64,000 nucleotides of DNA from Solimonas aquatica (GTDB taxonomy: Bacteria > Pseudomonadota > Gammaproteobacteria > Nevskiales > Nevskiaceae). This document shows, in pieces, positions 1-8,197 of the stretch. The stretch covers positions 372,001 through 436,000 of the forward strand of contig NZ_FOFS01000001.1 of the NCBI RefSeq assembly GCF_900111015.1, in the 5' to 3' direction. Both the position numbers and the translations under genes were made by a program. How positions within the stretch are numbered: the first letter of the stretch is position 1; every line of letters starts with the position of its first letter. Below the pieces are notes generated by a model that ran no database searches, was not told where the DNA came from, and worked only from the letters and a program-made list of their open reading frames with translations.

Positions 1-930
1 CTTCTCCCGCAGCGTACGCACCGTGGCGTCCACCGCGTGCGGCGATCCAAAAACGTAGCCGCGCCAGCCCGCAAGGCTGGGGAAATCAGCCGCGATCGCG
101 CTTGTCAGCAGGCCACGCCTCATGCCACGGTCGAGGGCTCCGGTGGCGACCACGGTGTGCGCACACGCCGCCGGCAAATGCTCCAGGACCTGCGCCAGTT
201 CGTCCTGGCCATAGACGTCTTCCCGACAGGTGAACCCCAAGTAGATCTGCAGCGGATTCTTCATTCCTGCGGCGGCAATGCCGCGCAGGATCGACAGCGT
301 CGGTGCCAGGCCGGTGCCGGCACCCACACAGAGGATGGGATCTTCATTGCGAGATCGCAGGAAGGTGATTCCCAGCGGCCCACGCAGCTTGAGCACGTCG
401 CCGGGCTTGAGCTCTCCGGAAAGGCGGGCGGAAGCACGGCCCCCTGGATGGAGACGAGCGTGAAACTCCAGTTCGTTTCCCGGCAATCCACACATCGAGT
501 ACGGACGGGCAAGGCCGCGCTCGAATTCCAGCTCGACGTACTGCCCTGGGGAAAATGACAGCGGCAACTGTGGCCGCACCCTCAGCCGCAGGGTGTCGCG
601 GGACAGCGGCGCCACCGCCACCACCTCGGCCTTCATCGTGCGCGCCGGGTGAACTACCACCTCTTCCGGCGCAGGAATCTCGATCATACAGTCTTCGGTC
701 AGCACGCTCTGGCAGGCCAGCACGCAGGACGACCCCGGAACCGGCGACGGACGCATCTGCCGCGCCGTCCCCACGACTTTGCCGCGCAGGAGCCGGCAGC
801 GACAGACGCCGCAGCGTCCGTCCTTGCAGCTGTGCGAGATAGGAACCTGGTTGGCCAATAGCGCGTCCAGCAGGGTCTCCCCCGCCTGTACTTCCAGGAC
901 ACGCCCGCTGGGTCGCACCACCAGTTCCAC
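1..930 (-). CDS. Oxygenase ferredoxin reductase (2Fe-2S/FAD/NAD), 3' end outside window
   Basis: The frame is open from a GTG start to the window edge (310 codons seen). The N-terminal plant-type 2Fe-2S domain has Cys35, Cys40, Cys43 and Cys73. A ferredoxin-reductase domain follows, with the FAD motif RPYSM near residue 145 and the NAD-binding GAGTGLAP near residue 205. It should pass electrons from NAD(P)H through FAD and its iron-sulfur centre to a Rieske ferredoxin or oxygenase, as NahAa does. The GTG was chosen because GAGGAG lies a few bases upstream and the 2Fe-2S domain begins at once. It is divergent from the CoA-transferase gene, with a putative NahR-type box between them. It is the second reductase of the cluster (compare 6233-7255). 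The C-terminus is not visible. Confidence 0.9.
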   Translation of the reverse strand, partial: MELVVRPSGRVLEVQAGETLLDALLANQVPISHSCKDGRCGVCRCRLLRGKVVGTARQMRPSPVPGSSCVLACQSVLTEDCMIEIPAPEEVVVHPARTMKAEVVAVAPLSRDTLRLRVRPQLPLSFSPGQYVELEFERGLARPYSMCGLPGNELEFHARLHPGGRASARLSGELKPGDVLKLRGPLGITFLRSRNEDPILCVGAGTGLAPTLSILRGIAAAGMKNPLQIYLGFTCREDVYGQDELAQVLEHLPAACAHTVVATGALDRGMRRGLLTSAIAADFPSLAGWRGYVFGSPHAVDATVRTLREK

Positions 931-1012
931 TCTCGTTGCTCCTCTGATCCACTTCGATTGCAGAATCGGAGATGCCCCACCATAAGTAAATCGTATGAGG
1001 TGAATGATGCAG

Positions 1013-1028
1013 TTCACTCTGGTGAATG
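1013..1028. promoter_or_regulatory. Putative NahR-type operator, copy 1
   Basis: The 150-bp gap between the divergent reductase and CoA-transferase genes holds TTCAC-TCTG-GTGAA, a perfect 5-bp inverted repeat. Read as a NahR box it is TTCA-N6-TGAAT, one mismatch from ATCA-N6-TGAAT (the complement of ATTCA-N6-TGAT). Twelve of 15 bases match the palindrome at 4194-4209 in the other divergent promoter. Binding is inferred, not shown. Confidence 0.5.
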
Positions 1029-1085
1029 TTGTATCCGGAGGATCGCGGGCTAGTCTGCGCACTCCGACACCGACAGGGATCAACG

Positions 1086-2294
1086 ATGAGCAGCGATGCA
1101 CGTACCGACCCGCCGCCTCTGACAGGACTCAAGGTTCTCGAATTTGGCCAGCTGATAGGCGGTCCCTTCGCCGGCAAGATTCTCGGCGACTTCGGCGCCG
1201 AAGTGATCAAGATCGAGCCGCCGGGACAGGGCGATCCGCTGCGCAACTGGCGCCTGCTTCGCAACGGCACCTCGGTCTGGTGGCAGATACAGTCGCGCAA
1301 CAAACGTTCGGTGACGCTGGACCTGCGCCAGCCCGAGGCGCAGGACATCGCGCGACGTCTCGCGGAAGAGGCCGACGTGCTGATCGAGAATTTCCGCCCC
1401 GGGGTGCTGGAGGACTGGGGACTGGGCTGGAAGCAGTTATCGGCGCTTAACCCCGGCTTGGTGATGCTGCGCATCTCCGGTTACGGCCAGACCGGTCCTT
1501 ACCGCGACCGTCCCGGCTTTGGCGTCATCGGCGAAGCCATGGGTGGCCTGCGCCACCTCAGCGGCGAGCCCGGACGCTTGCCGGTTCGGGTTGGCGTCAG
1601 CATCGGCGATACCCTGGCCGCTCTGCACGGTGCGATCGGCATTCTGCTGGCGCTGTACCACCGCAAGGTCAACGGCGGAGCCGGCCAAGTGATCGACGTG
1701 GCGCTATACGAGGCCGTGTTCAACTGCATGGAGAGCCTGCTATCGGAGTACAGCGCCGCCGGCGTCATACGTGAACCAGCGGGCAGCGCGCTGCCGGGCA
1801 TCGCACCCAGCAACGCCTATCCCTGCAGCGACGGCCACGTCCTGATCGCCGGCAACGGTGACAGCATCTTCAAGCGACTGATGGAGACGATCGGCCGCCA
1901 CGACCTGGCGCAGAACACGGCACTAGCCGACAACGAAGGCCGTGTCGCCCGCGCCGCGCAGCTCGACGAAGCGATCAGCGCCTGGACCCGGCTACGCCGC
2001 GTCGAGGAGGTACTGGGGGCACTGCAGGACGTACGCGTGCCCTGCGGCCGGGTCTACTCCGCCCGGGACATTGCCGAGGACCCGCAATACCGTGCACGCG
2101 GCATGATACAGACCATGACCACGCGGGACGGCGACATGCTGGAAGTTCCGGGCATCATCCCCCAGCTGTCGCTGAGTCCTGGTGGAATTCGCCACCCCGC
2201 GCCGCGGCTAGGTGAGGACACCGAGGCCGTGCTGGCCAGCCTTGGGATCGAGGGCGAGCGCCTTTCTGCCTTGCGCGGGGCGCGCATCGTATGA
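1086..2294 (+). CDS. Family III CoA-transferase (CaiB/BaiF)
   Basis: This is a 402-residue protein of the usual length for class III acyl-CoA transferases, cytoplasmic enzymes that move CoA between carboxylic acids through an aspartyl-CoA thioester. The N-terminus (LTGLKVLEFGQLIGGPFAGK) and the GDFGAEVIKIE motif are typical, and Asp175 in SIGDTLAALHG lies where the catalytic Asp of formyl-CoA transferase sits. The ATG at 1086 was chosen over 1026 because family similarity starts just after it. The stop overlaps the lyase start by four bases (ATGA), so the two are translationally coupled. The pair could activate and split a branched dicarboxylic acid released during aromatic breakdown; the substrate is unknown. 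Confidence 0.9.
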   Translation: MSSDARTDPPPLTGLKVLEFGQLIGGPFAGKILGDFGAEVIKIEPPGQGDPLRNWRLLRNGTSVWWQIQSRNKRSVTLDLRQPEAQDIARRLAEEADVLIENFRPGVLEDWGLGWKQLSALNPGLVMLRISGYGQTGPYRDRPGFGVIGEAMGGLRHLSGEPGRLPVRVGVSIGDTLAALHGAIGILLALYHRKVNGGAGQVIDVALYEAVFNCMESLLSEYSAAGVIREPAGSALPGIAPSNAYPCSDGHVLIAGNGDSIFKRLMETIGRHDLAQNTALADNEGRVARAAQLDEAISAWTRLRRVEEVLGALQDVRVPCGRVYSARDIAEDPQYRARGMIQTMTTRDGDMLEVPGIIPQLSLSPGGIRHPAPRLGEDTEAVLASLGIEGERLSALRGARIV

Positions 2295-3232
2295 CCCATG
2301 CAATGAATCCGCGTCCCCGCATCCACCTCACCGAGGTCGCCCCGCGCGACGGCCTGCAGGCCGAAGCCTGCTTTGTGCCCAGTGCCGACAAGATCGCGCT
2401 GATCGACATGCTGTCGCGCAGCGGCCTGGCCAAGATCGAAGTCACGTCCTTCGTATCGCCCCAGGCCATCCCGGCGCTGGCCGATGCGGACGCCGTGCTA
2501 GGCACGATCCATCGCGCGCCGGAGATCATCTACACGGTCCTGGTGCCGAACCTGCGGGGAGCCGAACGCGCACTGCCATTGCGGCCGGACGAATTCAACC
2601 TGGTGATGTCGGTCAGTGAGAGTCACAACCGTGCCAACCTGCGACGCAGCTGCGAAGAGTCCTTCAGCGCCTTGCGCGAGGTCGTCGCCCTGGCACGCAC
2701 GGCCGGCATCGCCATCAACGTCTCGCTATCAACCGCCTTCGGCTGTCCTTACGAAGGTGAGGTCGCTCAGGCACGTGTGCTCGACTGGGCATGGCAGTTC
2801 TTCGATCTCGGCGTGGACAGCATTGCGCTCTGCGATACCACCGGAATGGCCTACCCCGCCCAGGTTTCCACGATCAGCGCCGCCTGGGCGCGACGATGGC
2901 CGCTGGAGGCGCTGACACTTCATTTCCACAACACCCGCGGCATGGGCCTGGCCAACGTGCTGGCCGGCGCAGCTGCAGGCGTCAGGCGCTTCGACGCTTC
3001 GCTGGGCGGATTGGGCGGCTGCCCGTATGCGCCGGGTGCCACAGGAAATGTCTGCACCGAGGACGTCGCGCACATGCTGGAGTTGCAGGGCTACGACTGC
3101 GGCATCGACATCGACATCCTGCTCGCCGCTTCCGAGAGGCTGCAGAAGCTGGTCGGCCACGAAGTCCCCGGTCAAATCCTCAAGGCCGGGCGGCGCCTGG
3201 AACGGCGCCCCGCGGCCATCGTCAAACGGTAA
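2291..3232 (+). CDS. HMG-CoA lyase-like enzyme (citramalyl/hydroxymethylglutaryl-CoA lyase family)
   Basis: This 313-residue TIM-barrel enzyme has the DRE-TIM metallolyase features: Arg19-Asp20 in APRDGLQ, metal-binding His211 and His213 in HFHNT, and the active-site loop GGLGGCPYAPGATGN with Cys244. Relatives cleave 3-hydroxy-3-methylacyl-CoA dicarboxylates to acetyl-CoA (or pyruvate) plus a keto acid. It is coupled to the CoA-transferase by ATGA; a second ATG at residue 5 could also serve. CaiB-HMGL pairs are known from citramalate- and methylglutarate-type pathways, so here it may process a C5-C6 fragment of the aromatic substrate (inference). Its 3' end overlaps the convergent regulator gene by 11 bp. 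Confidence 0.88.
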   Translation: MTHAMNPRPRIHLTEVAPRDGLQAEACFVPSADKIALIDMLSRSGLAKIEVTSFVSPQAIPALADADAVLGTIHRAPEIIYTVLVPNLRGAERALPLRPDEFNLVMSVSESHNRANLRRSCEESFSALREVVALARTAGIAINVSLSTAFGCPYEGEVAQARVLDWAWQFFDLGVDSIALCDTTGMAYPAQVSTISAAWARRWPLEALTLHFHNTRGMGLANVLAGAAAGVRRFDASLGGLGGCPYAPGATGNVCTEDVAHMLELQGYDCGIDIDILLAASERLQKLVGHEVPGQILKAGRRLERRPAAIVKR

Positions 3233-4127
3233 ACAGTTCGAACAGCAATCGCCGCAGCCACTGGTTGGCCGGGTCGCGATGCAGCTTGGCATGCCAAAAC
3301 AAGTCGATGGAGTGATCCGGCAGTTTGACCGGATGCGGCACGCATGTGAGCTTGAAGGGACCTTCGAGGCGTTTCGCGAGACGCTCCGGCAGAGTCGCGA
3401 TCAGGTCGGTTTCCTGCAGGATATGGCCCATCGCAACGAAATGCGGCACTGACAACTGTATCCTGCGCTCGGCGCCCTTGCCGTCAATCAGCTTGTCAAT
3501 TTCTCCGTGACCGGTGCCATGGAGCACCACCACGGCGTGTTTCGCCGAGTAGAAATCTTCCTTGCTGACGATCTTGCGCTTGGCCAGCGGATGCTGGTTG
3601 CGGAACACGCAGACGAAGCGCTGACGAAACAGGCGCTGGCGGAAGAAGCTGCCCTGCAGCTGCGGCAGCAGGCCGATCGCAAAATCCGCGCGGCCGCTCT
3701 CCATGTCGTCCTTCAGGTTTGCCGGGTTGTGGCGGATCGTCGACAGGGTGACGCCCGGCGCCATCTCCGCGAGCCGGTTCAGCAGCGGCGGAAGGAAATA
3801 GATCTCGCCGATGTCGGTCGCCGCAATGGTGAAGCTGCGCGTGCTGGTCGCCGGTTCGAACACACTCTCCTGGCTCAGCGCGCTCTTGATCGTATTGATC
3901 GCGTAGGCGATCGGTTCGGCCAGCTGCAGCGCACGAGGCGTGGGTTCCATGCCGTGAGAGGTACGAAGGAACAGGTCATCGTTGAGCAGCTTGCGCAGGC
4001 GGTTAAGCGCATTGCTCACCGCTGGCTGCGAGACACCCAGGCTTTCGGCTACGCGCGACACGCGCCGCTCGATTACCAGCTGGTTGAACACAAGCAATAA
4101 GTTCAGGTCGACTTTATTCAGATCCAT
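3222..4127 (-). CDS. nahR-like: LysR-family activator, NahR-like
   Basis: This 301-residue LysR regulator has an N-terminal winged HTH (VDLNLLLVFNQL, then SQPAVSNALNRLR) and a C-terminal co-inducer domain. From memory it follows salicylate-responsive NahR almost throughout: the shared stretches DIGEIYF, GTGHGE, VPHF, GHILQ and FWHAK occur in the same order. The start at 4127 was chosen because MDLNKVDLNLL matches the family N-terminus. It is transcribed divergently from the Rieske ferredoxin gene, with two ATTCA-N6-TGA boxes in between, and overlaps the lyase gene tail-to-tail. It most likely activates the catabolic operons in response to salicylate or another aromatic acid; the inducer is inferred. 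Confidence 0.9.
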   Translation of the reverse strand: MDLNKVDLNLLLVFNQLVIERRVSRVAESLGVSQPAVSNALNRLRKLLNDDLFLRTSHGMEPTPRALQLAEPIAYAINTIKSALSQESVFEPATSTRSFTIAATDIGEIYFLPPLLNRLAEMAPGVTLSTIRHNPANLKDDMESGRADFAIGLLPQLQGSFFRQRLFRQRFVCVFRNQHPLAKRKIVSKEDFYSAKHAVVVLHGTGHGEIDKLIDGKGAERRIQLSVPHFVAMGHILQETDLIATLPERLAKRLEGPFKLTCVPHPVKLPDHSIDLFWHAKLHRDPANQWLRRLLFELFTV

Positions 4128-4164
4128 GGCGACTCCATTTGAACCTGACGCGCGCTGGACCGAC

Positions 4165-4179
4165 ATTCAGCGGAGTGAT
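4165..4179 (+). promoter_or_regulatory. Putative NahR-type operator, copy 2
   Basis: The sequence ATTCA-GCGGAG-TGAT matches the NahR box ATTCA-N6-TGAT exactly at its nine defined bases. It lies in the regulator/ferredoxin intergenic region, about 40 bp from the regulator start and 100 bp from the ferredoxin start. Confidence 0.5.
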
Positions 4180-4192
4180 GAGGTCCATTACT

Positions 4193-4209
4193 CTCATTCT
4201 ATTGAATGA
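4193..4209 (-). promoter_or_regulatory. Putative NahR-type operator, copy 3 (palindromic)
   Basis: TCATTC-TATT-GAATGA is a perfect 6-bp inverted repeat. On the minus strand it reads ATTCA-N6-TGAG, one mismatch from ATTCA-N6-TGAT. It lies 29 bp from copy 2, giving the two-site layout usual for LysR promoters, and resembles copy 1. Confidence 0.5.
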
Positions 4210-4279
4210 TGCTCCGCCGTTCACGATCCTTTGGCAACAGCTGACAGACCAACGGTCGCGAATCGGAGCGCGCACTTCC

Positions 4280-4600
4280 ATGACAAGAAAAATACGGCTT
4301 TGTAGCAGGGCCGACGTCCCCGCTGCCGGCATGCTGCCCCTGGACATCGCCGGCCTTCCGCCGATTGCCGCGTTCGACGTCGGCGGCGAAATCTACGTGA
4401 CCAGCAACGTCTGCACTCACAACGTCGCCATGCTGAGCGACGGCTTCTTCGAGGGCGACACCATCGAGTGCCCCCTCCACGGCGGCTGCTTCAACGTGAG
4501 AACCGGCGAGGCCACGCAGTTCCCCTGCGAAGTGCCGCTGCAGACCTTCCCGGTGATCGTCGAGGGCGACGATCTCTATACCGAAATCAAGGATCACTGA
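4280..4600 (+). CDS. Rieske-type ferredoxin of ring-hydroxylating dioxygenase
   Basis: This 106-residue protein has the full Rieske cluster ligand set, Cys45-x-His47 and Cys64-x2-His67 (CTHN and CPLH), and the compact length of NahAb/BphF-type ferredoxins. It would shuttle electrons from a ferredoxin reductase to the terminal dioxygenase encoded at 9,688-11,644. The open frame extends upstream to 4139, but the ATG at 4280 gives the family N-terminus. The aldehyde dehydrogenase gene follows 34 bp later. The promoter region upstream holds two NahR-type boxes, so induction by the divergent LysR protein is likely. Confidence 0.92.
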   Translation: MTRKIRLCSRADVPAAGMLPLDIAGLPPIAAFDVGGEIYVTSNVCTHNVAMLSDGFFEGDTIECPLHGGCFNVRTGEATQFPCEVPLQTFPVIVEGDDLYTEIKDH

Positions 4601-4634
4601 CGGACAAGCCGCCAGCCGAACGAGGAGACCACGA

Positions 4635-6161
4635 ATGACCAAGAGCGAACCCCGGGACCGCAGCGGCGATGCCGCCTACGCAGCGAATTACTTCCAGAAG
4701 GAGTATGGCCACTTCATAGGCGGCACATGGGTTCAGGGCGCCAGCGGCGAGCGCATCCCGATGATCAATCCCGCCAACGGTCAGATTCTGTCGTATATCC
4801 AGTCCGGCAACGCCGAGGACGCGCGCCGCGCTGTCGATGCCGCTGCGCAGGCCTTTCCGTCCTGGTCGCAGACGCCGCGCTCCGAGCGTCAGCGCATCCT
4901 CTACGAGATGGCGCGCCGCCTGCGTGCGCGAATGGCCGACTACGCGATGATGGATTGCCTGGACAATGGCAAACCCGCGATGGAAGCGATGCATTTCGAC
5001 CTGCCGATGGCGATCGAACAGTTCGAGATATTCTCCGGAGCTCCTTGGTTCCTTCATGGCCAGTCGATCGACGCACCGAATACCCTGGGTATCGTGCTGC
5101 GCGAACCGCTGGGGGTGGTGGCGCAGATCATTCCCTGGAACGTTCCGCTGATCATGATGGCCGCGAAGCTGGCGCCGGCGCTGGCTGCTGGCAACACCGT
5201 GGTGCTGAAGCCCTCCGAGATCGTCTGCCTGTCGGTGCTGGAGTTCTTCCGCGAGATGGCAGATCTTCTGCCGCCAGGCGTGGTCAACGTCGTCACCGGA
5301 TATGGCCCCAGCGTCGGTGAGGCACTGGTGACGCACCCGAAGGTGCGCAAGGTCGCCTTCACCGGCTCCCGTCCGACGGCACAGAAGCTGATGCAGTACG
5401 CCAGCGTCAACATCATTCCGCAGACCATGGAGTTGGGTGGCAAGTCCGCCAATATCGTCTGCGAGGATGCCGACCTGGATGCCGCCGCCGAGGGCGCGGC
5501 GATGTCGACCGTGCTCAACAAGGGCGAGGTTTGCCTGGCTGGCAGCCGCGTCTTCGTGCACGAAAAGGTCAAGGATGTCTTCCTCGACAAGTTCACCTCC
5601 CTGCTCAAGCGCGTGAAGGCAGGAGACCCGCGCGAGCCGACGACGCAGATCGGGCCGCAGGTCTCCAGGACGCAATACGACAAGATCATGGGCTACCTCG
5701 AACTCGGCCAGCAGGAGGGCGCCAAGCTCGCCGCCGGTGGCCGCAAGGCCACCCCGGCCGGATTCGAGGATGGTCTGTTCATCGAACCGACGGTGTTCTT
5801 CGACGTCGACAACAGCATGCGCATCGCCCAGGAAGAAATCTTCGGGCCGGTCAGCTGCGTCATCGGCTTTCGCGACGACGAAGAGGTGGTGCGCATGGCA
5901 AACGACTCGGTCTACGGTCTCGGTGGCGGACTGTGGACCAGGGACCTCTCCCGCGCCCATCGCATCGCGCGGGGCTTGGAAACCGGCACGGTCTGGGTCA
6001 ACCGTTACTACAACTTCCTTGGCGGCATGCCGGTCGGCGGCTACAAGCAGAGCGGTTTCGGCCGCGAGTTTGCCGCCGAGGTGATGAATCACTACACCCT
6101 GACCAAGAGCGTGATCGTCAACCTTGCTGAAGGTCCGATCGGCGTCTTCGGGCAGCAGTAA
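4635..6161 (+). CDS. Aldehyde dehydrogenase, aromatic aldehyde type
   Basis: This 508-residue NAD(P)-dependent aldehyde dehydrogenase has the general base Glu266 in MELGGKS and nucleophile Cys300 in KGEVCLAGSR. The cofactor-binding IPWNVP and KPSE motifs and the C-terminal GGYKQSGFGRE are present. Next to an aldolase that releases an aromatic aldehyde (13,386-14,378), it probably oxidises salicylaldehyde or a homologue, the role of NahF/PhnF. An RBS (GAGGAG) precedes the ATG. It follows the ferredoxin gene, and a terminator-like hairpin stands directly after its stop. Exact substrate is not readable from sequence. Confidence 0.92.
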   Translation: MTKSEPRDRSGDAAYAANYFQKEYGHFIGGTWVQGASGERIPMINPANGQILSYIQSGNAEDARRAVDAAAQAFPSWSQTPRSERQRILYEMARRLRARMADYAMMDCLDNGKPAMEAMHFDLPMAIEQFEIFSGAPWFLHGQSIDAPNTLGIVLREPLGVVAQIIPWNVPLIMMAAKLAPALAAGNTVVLKPSEIVCLSVLEFFREMADLLPPGVVNVVTGYGPSVGEALVTHPKVRKVAFTGSRPTAQKLMQYASVNIIPQTMELGGKSANIVCEDADLDAAAEGAAMSTVLNKGEVCLAGSRVFVHEKVKDVFLDKFTSLLKRVKAGDPREPTTQIGPQVSRTQYDKIMGYLELGQQEGAKLAAGGRKATPAGFEDGLFIEPTVFFDVDNSMRIAQEEIFGPVSCVIGFRDDEEVVRMANDSVYGLGGGLWTRDLSRAHRIARGLETGTVWVNRYYNFLGGMPVGGYKQSGFGREFAAEVMNHYTLTKSVIVNLAEGPIGVFGQQ

Positions 6162-6179
6162 GCCTCCCTGCTCCTCCTT

Positions 6180-6217
6180 GGCGGCCACGTCGGCAGTGTC
6201 GACGCCGGCCGCCTTTT
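6180..6217 (+). terminator. Terminator-like hairpin inside the electron-transfer operon
   Basis: A 7-bp GGCGGCC/GGCCGCC outer stem encloses a smaller GTCG/CGAC stem and is followed by TTTTCTATT. It stands between the aldehyde dehydrogenase stop and the reductase start, so transcription of the reductase is probably attenuated. Confidence 0.55.
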
Positions 6218-6232
6218 CTATTCCATAACACA

Positions 6233-7255
6233 ATGGCCAGACACCTGATTACCCTCGAAGCCAGCGGTCAGAGCTTTCCTTGCGATGCCGGAGATACGGT
6301 GCTGCGTGCCGCGCTGCGTGCCGGAATCGCCTTCCCCTACGAGTGCAATTCCGGTGGCTGCGGCTCCTGCCAGTTCGAAAGGGTTTCCGGCGACCTCGAA
6401 GAATTGTGGCCTCAGGCCCCGGGCCTCACGCCACGGGCCCGCGAGCGCGGGCGGCAGTTGGCCTGCCAAACGGTCCCCATCGGTGACTGCACACTGCGCG
6501 TCCGGCTCAAGCCGGACTGCCAGCCGTCGCTGCGACCCACGCGGCGGCGCGCGACCCTGGTGTCGAGAACGCGGCTGACCGCCGACATGGCCGAGTTCAG
6601 CTTCCGCGCAGGGGACCCGGCGGATTTCCTGCCCGGCCAGTACGCCTTGCTGGACCTGCCGGGCGTCGCTGGCTCCCGCGCCTACTCCATGTCGAATCTG
6701 CCGAACGGCGAGGGCCTCTGGCAGTTCGTGATCAAACAAATAGGCGCCGGTCGCGGCGGCGCGGCTCTGTTCGAGGGCCTGCAGCCCGGCGATACGATCG
6801 GCCTGGACGGCCCCTACGGCATGGCACACCTGCGCACGGACAATGACCGCGACATCGTCTGCGTCGGCGGCGGCTCGGGCATTTCGCCACTGCTGTCGAT
6901 CTTGGCCGCTGCGGCACGGGCACCGCAGCTGGCGTCAAAGCGGCTGCTGCTGTTCTACGGCGGCCGTACGCCGGCAGACCTCTGCGCGCCGGCCCTGCTG
7001 GCGCGCGATGAGGCGCTGGCCAGAAGAGTCGAGTGCGTCACCGCGATATCCGACCCAGCGCATGCCGGGGCCTGGGAAGGCCAGCGCGGCTTCGTGCACC
7101 AGGTGCTGCAGGGGTGGCTGGAGTCGGCAGGCGATGCCAGCAGATACGACTACTACTTCTGTGGCCCGCCGCCGATGACGGACGCACTGCTGCGACTACT
7201 GATGCTGGGAAAGCGCGTGCCAACCGCACAGCTGCATTTCGACCGTTTCGTCTAA
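6233..7255 (+). CDS. Oxygenase ferredoxin/flavodoxin reductase (2Fe-2S/FAD/NAD)
   Basis: This 340-residue reductase has an N-terminal 2Fe-2S domain (Cys38, Cys43, Cys46, Cys78), an FAD-binding RAYSMSN near residue 148, the NAD-binding GGGSGISP near residue 215 and a C-terminal YYFCGPPPM motif. The layout matches electron-transfer components of aromatic oxygenases such as XylA or NahAa. It should oxidise NADH and reduce the Rieske ferredoxin. No good Shine-Dalgarno precedes the ATG, which comes only about a dozen bases after a terminator-like hairpin; expression may therefore be lower than that of the preceding genes. It duplicates the function of the gene at 1-930. Confidence 0.9.
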   Translation: MARHLITLEASGQSFPCDAGDTVLRAALRAGIAFPYECNSGGCGSCQFERVSGDLEELWPQAPGLTPRARERGRQLACQTVPIGDCTLRVRLKPDCQPSLRPTRRRATLVSRTRLTADMAEFSFRAGDPADFLPGQYALLDLPGVAGSRAYSMSNLPNGEGLWQFVIKQIGAGRGGAALFEGLQPGDTIGLDGPYGMAHLRTDNDRDIVCVGGGSGISPLLSILAAAARAPQLASKRLLLFYGGRTPADLCAPALLARDEALARRVECVTAISDPAHAGAWEGQRGFVHQVLQGWLESAGDASRYDYYFCGPPPMTDALLRLLMLGKRVPTAQLHFDRFV

Positions 7256-7262
7256 GCGGACA

Positions 7263-7291
7263 CACCGCGCCGGCAAAATGCCGGCGCGGTG
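7263..7291. terminator. Strong hairpin between convergent operons
   Basis: A perfect 13-bp stem (CACCGCGCCGGCA with its complement) and a 3-base AAA loop lie between the two convergent transcription units. There is no T-run on either side, so it is either a factor-assisted or a weak bidirectional terminator. Confidence 0.55.
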
Positions 7292-7315
7292 ATTGGAGAC
7301 GAGCCTTCTGTACGA

Positions 7316-8182
7316 TCAGACGTAGCGGTCCGCCACCTGGATGCTGAAACGGCCAATCTGCGCGATTTCCGCGTCCACCCGGTCACCGGGCAGCAACGGC
7401 CCCACCCCCTCCGGCGTGCCCGTGAAGATCAGATCGCCCGGATGGAGCGTGTAGAAGCTGGAGGCGTATTCGATCAGGCGCGGCACATCGTAAATCAGCT
7501 GCCGGGTATTGGCCGACTGCCGCAGTTCGTTGTTGACCCAGAGGCGCAGATCCAATACGCCGGGATCCGGAATCTCGTCCCGCGTCGCCAGCCAGGGCCC
7601 GCATACCGCATAGGTGTCCGGCGACTTGCGAAAACTCTGCAACTCGGGGCCGCGGATCGTGATGTCCAGGCCGATGGCGTAGCCGGCGACGTAGTTCAAG
7701 GCCTCCTCGCGGGACACTTGGTGGCAGCGCCGACCGATGACCACCGCCAGTTCCACTTCGTGGTCATTTCGGCGATCGGGAAAGCGCAGGCGAATCTGTT
7801 CGGAGGGACCGATCAGCGCGCTGCTGGCCTTCAGGAACAGGCCCCAGTCCCAGATGCTCCGGGTCATGTCGCGCCCATGCGCAATGGCTGCGTCCTGGCT
7901 GGTCTCGTCGATGTGTGCCCGGTAGTTGATCGGCGCATTGACGATCTTGCCGGGATTGGCCACCGGTGAATCCAGCGCCAGGCGATCCAGCGCCAGGCGC
8001 GGTGCCTCGGGCAGCAGCTCCCGCACTCGCTCCAGTACAGTGTCGAAATGCAGGATCAGGGGATCGCCCTGTGCCAACGGCCAATGCTGCAGGGGGATCG
8101 CGGCCAGCGCCGGCGTCACGTCCAGAACGCCGTCTCCTACCAGAACTCCGAGGCGGTTGCCGTTGAATCGACAGATTTTCAT
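7316..8182 (-). CDS. Fumarylacetoacetate hydrolase-family protein
   Basis: This 288-residue protein belongs to the FAH superfamily, which hydrolyses C-C bonds of acylpyruvates or decarboxylates/isomerises oxo acids of meta-cleavage pathways. The divalent-metal ligands are visible as Glu142 and Glu144 in HEVELAVVIG and Asp173 in GLDIT. The C-terminal TGTPEGVGPL motif is also typical. It is the last gene of the long catabolic operon, 15 bp after the GST gene. A role late in ring-fission product breakdown is inferred; the substrate is unknown. Confidence 0.88.
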   Translation of the reverse strand: MKICRFNGNRLGVLVGDGVLDVTPALAAIPLQHWPLAQGDPLILHFDTVLERVRELLPEAPRLALDRLALDSPVANPGKIVNAPINYRAHIDETSQDAAIAHGRDMTRSIWDWGLFLKASSALIGPSEQIRLRFPDRRNDHEVELAVVIGRRCHQVSREEALNYVAGYAIGLDITIRGPELQSFRKSPDTYAVCGPWLATRDEIPDPGVLDLRLWVNNELRQSANTRQLIYDVPRLIEYASSFYTLHPGDLIFTGTPEGVGPLLPGDRVDAEIAQIGRFSIQVADRYV

Positions 8183-8197
8183 GTCATGCCCCGCGCT

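Noticed and set aside
4587-6233. 548-codon antisense open frame opposite the aldehyde dehydrogenase gene
   Set aside because: It is a high-GC shadow of a gene with clear catalytic residues; its translation has no domain and is rich in His, Asp and Arg.
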